64,000 nt of DNA from Cellulomonas gelida (GTDB lineage Bacteria > Actinomycetota > Actinomycetes > Actinomycetales > Cellulomonadaceae): positions 54,369 through 118,368 of the forward strand of contig NZ_BJLQ01000009.1 in the NCBI RefSeq assembly GCF_006538725.1, given 5' to 3'. A model generated the notes under the pieces. It was not told where the DNA came from. It worked only from the letters and a program-made list of their open reading frames with translations, and did not search any database. The position numbers were made by a program, and so were the translations under genes. This document shows positions 61,203 through 64,000 of the stretch, piece after piece (position 1 is the stretch's first letter; each line of letters starts with the position of its first letter).

Positions 61203-61289
61203 GGCGTCAGCCTGTCACGGACCGGGGGGTGCTCGCAGTCGACGTCGGTCCGACCGCGCCGGAGCGCAGCGCGTGTGGGTGCGGCCTGC

Positions 61290-61295
61290 GACGAT
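61290..61295 (+). promoter_or_regulatory. Candidate leaderless promoter (GACGAT) for lhr
   Basis: GACGAT, 6 nt, GTG at 61302. Only a partial match to TANNNT. Confidence 0.3.
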
Positions 61296-61301
61296 GGCGC
61301 C

Positions 61302-64000
61302 GTGGTGCTCACCCGGTTCTCCGAGCCGACCCGGTCGTGGTTCTCGGGCGCGTTCGCCGAGCCGACCGCTGCCCAGCTCGGTGCGTGGGACGCGGTCTCG
61401 AGCGGGCGGCACGCGCTCGTCGTGGCGCCCACCGGCTCGGGCAAGACGCTCGCGGCCTTCCTGTGGGCCCTGGACGGCCTGCTCACCGGCAGCCCGCCCG
61501 ACGACCCGGCGCTGCGCTGCCGCGTGCTGTACGTCTCCCCGCTCAAGGCGCTCGCGACCGACGTCGAGCGCAACCTGCGTTCTCCGCTCGTCGGGATCCG
61601 CCAGGCCGCGACCCGGCTCGGCACGACGCTGCCGGACGTCACGGTGGGCATCCGGACGGGCGACACGCCGCCGTCCGAGCGCCGGACGTTCGCGACGCGC
61701 CCGCCCGACGTGCTCATCACCACCCCCGAGTCGCTCTACCTGGTGCTCACGTCCGCCGCGCGCGCGGGGCTCGCGGGCGTGCAGTCGGTCATCCTCGACG
61801 AGATCCACGCCGTCGCGAGCACCAAGCGGGGTGCGCACCTCGCGCTGTCGCTCGAGCGGCTCGACGCCCTCCTGGAGGCGGGCGGGCACGCACCGGCGCA
61901 GCGGATCGGGCTGTCCGCGACCGTCCGGCCGGTCGAGCCGGTCGCGGCGTTCCTCGCGGGCGCGCGGCAGGCGCACGAGGGCGGCCGCGAGGTCGTCGTC
62001 GTGCAGCCGCCCTCGACCAAGAAGATCGCCGTCGACGTCGTCGTACCCGTCCCCGACCTGACGGACCTCGCGACCGCACCCACGGGCGACGACTCCACGG
62101 CCGACGACGGTCCCGACCTGTCGGGTCCCGCGGCCCGCCCGCACCGCCGCGCGTCGGTCTGGCCGCACGTCGAGGAGCGCGTGGTCGACCTCGTGGCCGA
62201 GCACCGCTCGACCCTCGTCTTCACGAACTCGCGGCGCGGCGCCGAGCGCCTCACGTCCCGCATGAACGAGGTGTGGGCCGAGCGGCAGGGCCTCGACGTC
62301 GCCGACCCGGGCGAGCTGCGGGCCGCTGCGGTGCCCGGTCAGTCCGGGACGGGCGTCGGAGTCGACACGCGCGACGCCCAGGGCATCCTCGCGCGCGCCC
62401 ACCACGGGTCGATGAGCCGTGCGGAGCGCACCCGCACCGAGTCGGAGCTCAAGGCGGGCGTACTGCCTGCCGTCGTCGCGACGAGCTCGCTCGAGCTCGG
62501 GATCGACATGGGCGCCGTCGACCTGGTCGTGCAGGTCGGCGCCCCGCCGTCGGTCGCGAGCGGGCTGCAGCGCATCGGCCGCGCGGGGCACCAGGTCGGC
62601 GCGGTATCGCGCGGCGTGGTGTTCCCGACGTACCGCGGCGAGCTCGTCGCGGCGGCGGTCACCGCTCAGCGCATGCGCACGGGCGAGCTCGAGCCGCTGT
62701 CGGTACCGAGCAACCCCCTCGACGTGCTCGCGCAGCAGGTCGTGGCGATGGTCGCGGTCGACGACTGGCCCGTGGACGAGCTCGCGCGCGTGGTCCGGCG
62801 CGCCTCGCCGTTCGCCCAGCTCGGCGACGCGACGCTGCGGGCCGTGCTCGACATGCTCGCCGGGCGCTACCCCAGCGAGGAGTTCGCCGAGCTGCGCCCC
62901 CGCCTCGTGTGGGACCGCGTGCGCGACGTCCTCACGGGCCGCCCCGGCGCGTTGCGGCTCGCGGTCACCAGCGGCGGGACGATCCCCGACCGCGGGCTGT
63001 ACGGCGTGTTCCTGGCGTCGGGCTCCGCGGACGGCGTCCCGGTGGACCCCGAGGTCTCGGGCGGCCGGACGCGCGGCGGCAAGCGCGTGGGTGAGCTCGA
63101 CGAGGAGATGGTCTACGAGTCGCGTGCGGGCGACACCTTCACGCTCGGGTCCAGCACGTGGCGGATCGAGGAGATCACGACCGACCGCGTGCTCGTCTCG
63201 CCCGCGCCAGGCCTGCCGGGGCGCCTGCCGTTCTGGAAGGGCGACTCCCCCGGCCGGCCAGCGGCGCTCGGGCAGGCGATGGGTGCGTGGGTGCGCGAGC
63301 TCGTCGCGCTCGACGACGAGGACGCGCGGCTCGCGGCGACGGCGGCCGGCCTCGACGCGTGGGCGGCCGACAACCTGCTCGCCTACCTGCGCGAGCAGCG
63401 CGCGGCGACGGGCGAGGTGCCGAGCGACACCGCGGTCGTCGTCGAGCGGTTCCGCGACGAGCTCGGCGACTGGCGCATCGTCATCCACTCGCCCTACGGC
63501 GCACGCGTGCACGCCCCGTGGGCGGTCGTGCTGGGCGCACGGCTGCGCGAGCGCTACGGCGTGGACGCCGCGGCGATGCACTCCGACGACGGCATCGTCC
63601 TGCGGCTGCCGGACATGCTCGACGCCGAGCTGGACGAGGCGTGGCCGCTCGACGGGCGTGGCGACGTGGCCGCGGTCGGCGGCGGGCCCGGCCTCGACCT
63701 GGCGGACCTGCTCGTCGACGCCGACGACGTCGTCGCGCAGGTCCGCGCCGAGCTCGGCTCGTCGGCGCTGTTCGGCGCACGCTTCCGCGAGGCCGCCGGG
63801 CGCGCGCTCCTGCTCCCCCGGCGTCGGCCGGACCGGCGCAGCCCGCTGTGGCAGCAGCGCCAGCGCGCCGCGCAGCTGCTGTCGGTCGCGGCGCAGTACC
63901 CCGACTTCCCGATCCTGCTCGAGGCGACGCGCGAGTGCCTGCAGGACGACTTCGACACCGGCGCGCTGGCCGAGCTGATGCGCGGCATCGCGGCGGGCCG
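61302..64000 (+). CDS. lhr: Lhr-family DEAD/DEAH helicase, N-terminal part (cut by window edge)
   Basis: 899 codons are present; full-length Lhr is about 1500 residues. RecA-like core: APTGSGKT (Walker A), TTPESLYLVL, LDEIHA (Walker B), LSATVRP, VFTNSRRGAERL, TSSLELGIDMGAVDLVVQVG and QRIGRAGH. Then the Lhr winged-helix/beta-bundle region (VIHSPYGARVHAPWA). It unwinds nucleic acid 3'-5' and is linked to mitomycin resistance in mycobacteria. The frame is continuous with no shift. GTG 61302 is chosen for the GACGAT spacing; GTG 61305 is equally possible. Confidence 0.92.
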   Translation, partial: MVLTRFSEPTRSWFSGAFAEPTAAQLGAWDAVSSGRHALVVAPTGSGKTLAAFLWALDGLLTGSPPDDPALRCRVLYVSPLKALATDVERNLRSPLVGIRQAATRLGTTLPDVTVGIRTGDTPPSERRTFATRPPDVLITTPESLYLVLTSAARAGLAGVQSVILDEIHAVASTKRGAHLALSLERLDALLEAGGHAPAQRIGLSATVRPVEPVAAFLAGARQAHEGGREVVVVQPPSTKKIAVDVVVPVPDLTDLATAPTGDDSTADDGPDLSGPAARPHRRASVWPHVEERVVDLVAEHRSTLVFTNSRRGAERLTSRMNEVWAERQGLDVADPGELRAAAVPGQSGTGVGVDTRDAQGILARAHHGSMSRAERTRTESELKAGVLPAVVATSSLELGIDMGAVDLVVQVGAPPSVASGLQRIGRAGHQVGAVSRGVVFPTYRGELVAAAVTAQRMRTGELEPLSVPSNPLDVLAQQVVAMVAVDDWPVDELARVVRRASPFAQLGDATLRAVLDMLAGRYPSEEFAELRPRLVWDRVRDVLTGRPGALRLAVTSGGTIPDRGLYGVFLASGSADGVPVDPEVSGGRTRGGKRVGELDEEMVYESRAGDTFTLGSSTWRIEEITTDRVLVSPAPGLPGRLPFWKGDSPGRPAALGQAMGAWVRELVALDDEDARLAATAAGLDAWAADNLLAYLREQRAATGEVPSDTAVVVERFRDELGDWRIVIHSPYGARVHAPWAVVLGARLRERYGVDAAAMHSDDGIVLRLPDMLDAELDEAWPLDGRGDVAAVGGGPGLDLADLLVDADDVVAQVRAELGSSALFGARFREAAGRALLLPRRRPDRRSPLWQQRQRAAQLLSVAAQYPDFPILLEATRECLQDDFDTGALAELMRGIAAG

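Overview
The window is a high-GC (roughly 73-75 % by eye) actinobacterial chromosome segment. Gene order (dcw cluster; lexA-nrdR; dinG-hflX; dapF-miaA-miaB; gluABCD; recX-recA), the third-position GC bias and the protein sequences fit Micrococcales, most like Cellulomonas or a close relative. That assignment is inferred from gene content and was not searched. No rRNA, tRNA, CRISPR array, insertion sequence or prophage was seen; this is core chromosome.

Layout. 1-14144 (minus strand) is the division and cell-wall cluster read mraZ-rsmH-ftsL-ftsI-murE-murF-mraY-murD-ftsW-murG/murC-ftsQ. Nearly every junction is a GTGA or ATGA stop/start overlap, and murG and murC are one continuous reading frame. 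A four-copy MraZ operator precedes mraZ. 14698-19318 (plus) is a MoxR / DUF58 / transglutaminase operon. 19564-21730 (minus) holds DUF3040 and a HEPN-dinB pair behind a perfect LexA box. 21904-27725 contains a spermidine-synthase-like gene, cspA, a PAC2 protein and a three-gene signalling operon (receiver-PP2C, CHASE3 kinase, single-domain receiver). 27924-31479 (plus) holds an HelR-type helicase and serA.

31640-35208 (minus) carries DUF5302, an S9 peptidase, nrdR and a LysM membrane protein divergent from lexA. The lexA/lysM gap contains four LexA-type boxes. 36743-47671 runs through ldh, dinG, hflX, an RsmC-like methylase and an MFS transporter, then thioredoxin-dapF-miaA-LigB-like, and begins a trio of YbjN proteins. 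49067-54169 is miaB diverging from the glutamate transporter gluABCD. 54185-61202 (minus) holds RNase Y, recX, recA (LexA box upstream), an MBL hydrolase, a membrane phosphodiesterase and DUF3046. 61302 to the end is the N-terminal part of an Lhr helicase.

Three themes link the window: peptidoglycan synthesis and division; a dispersed SOS regulon (lexA, the LysM protein, recA-recX, HEPN-dinB), each with a visible operator; and many genes that look leaderless, with a TANNNT hexamer ending 5-8 nt before the start codon. The most unusual items are the MurG-MurC fusion, the triple 15-bp-phased LexA boxes, two intergenic 16-bp x 5 tandem arrays, the ENPR substrate motif in MurE and the SOS-linked HEPN protein.
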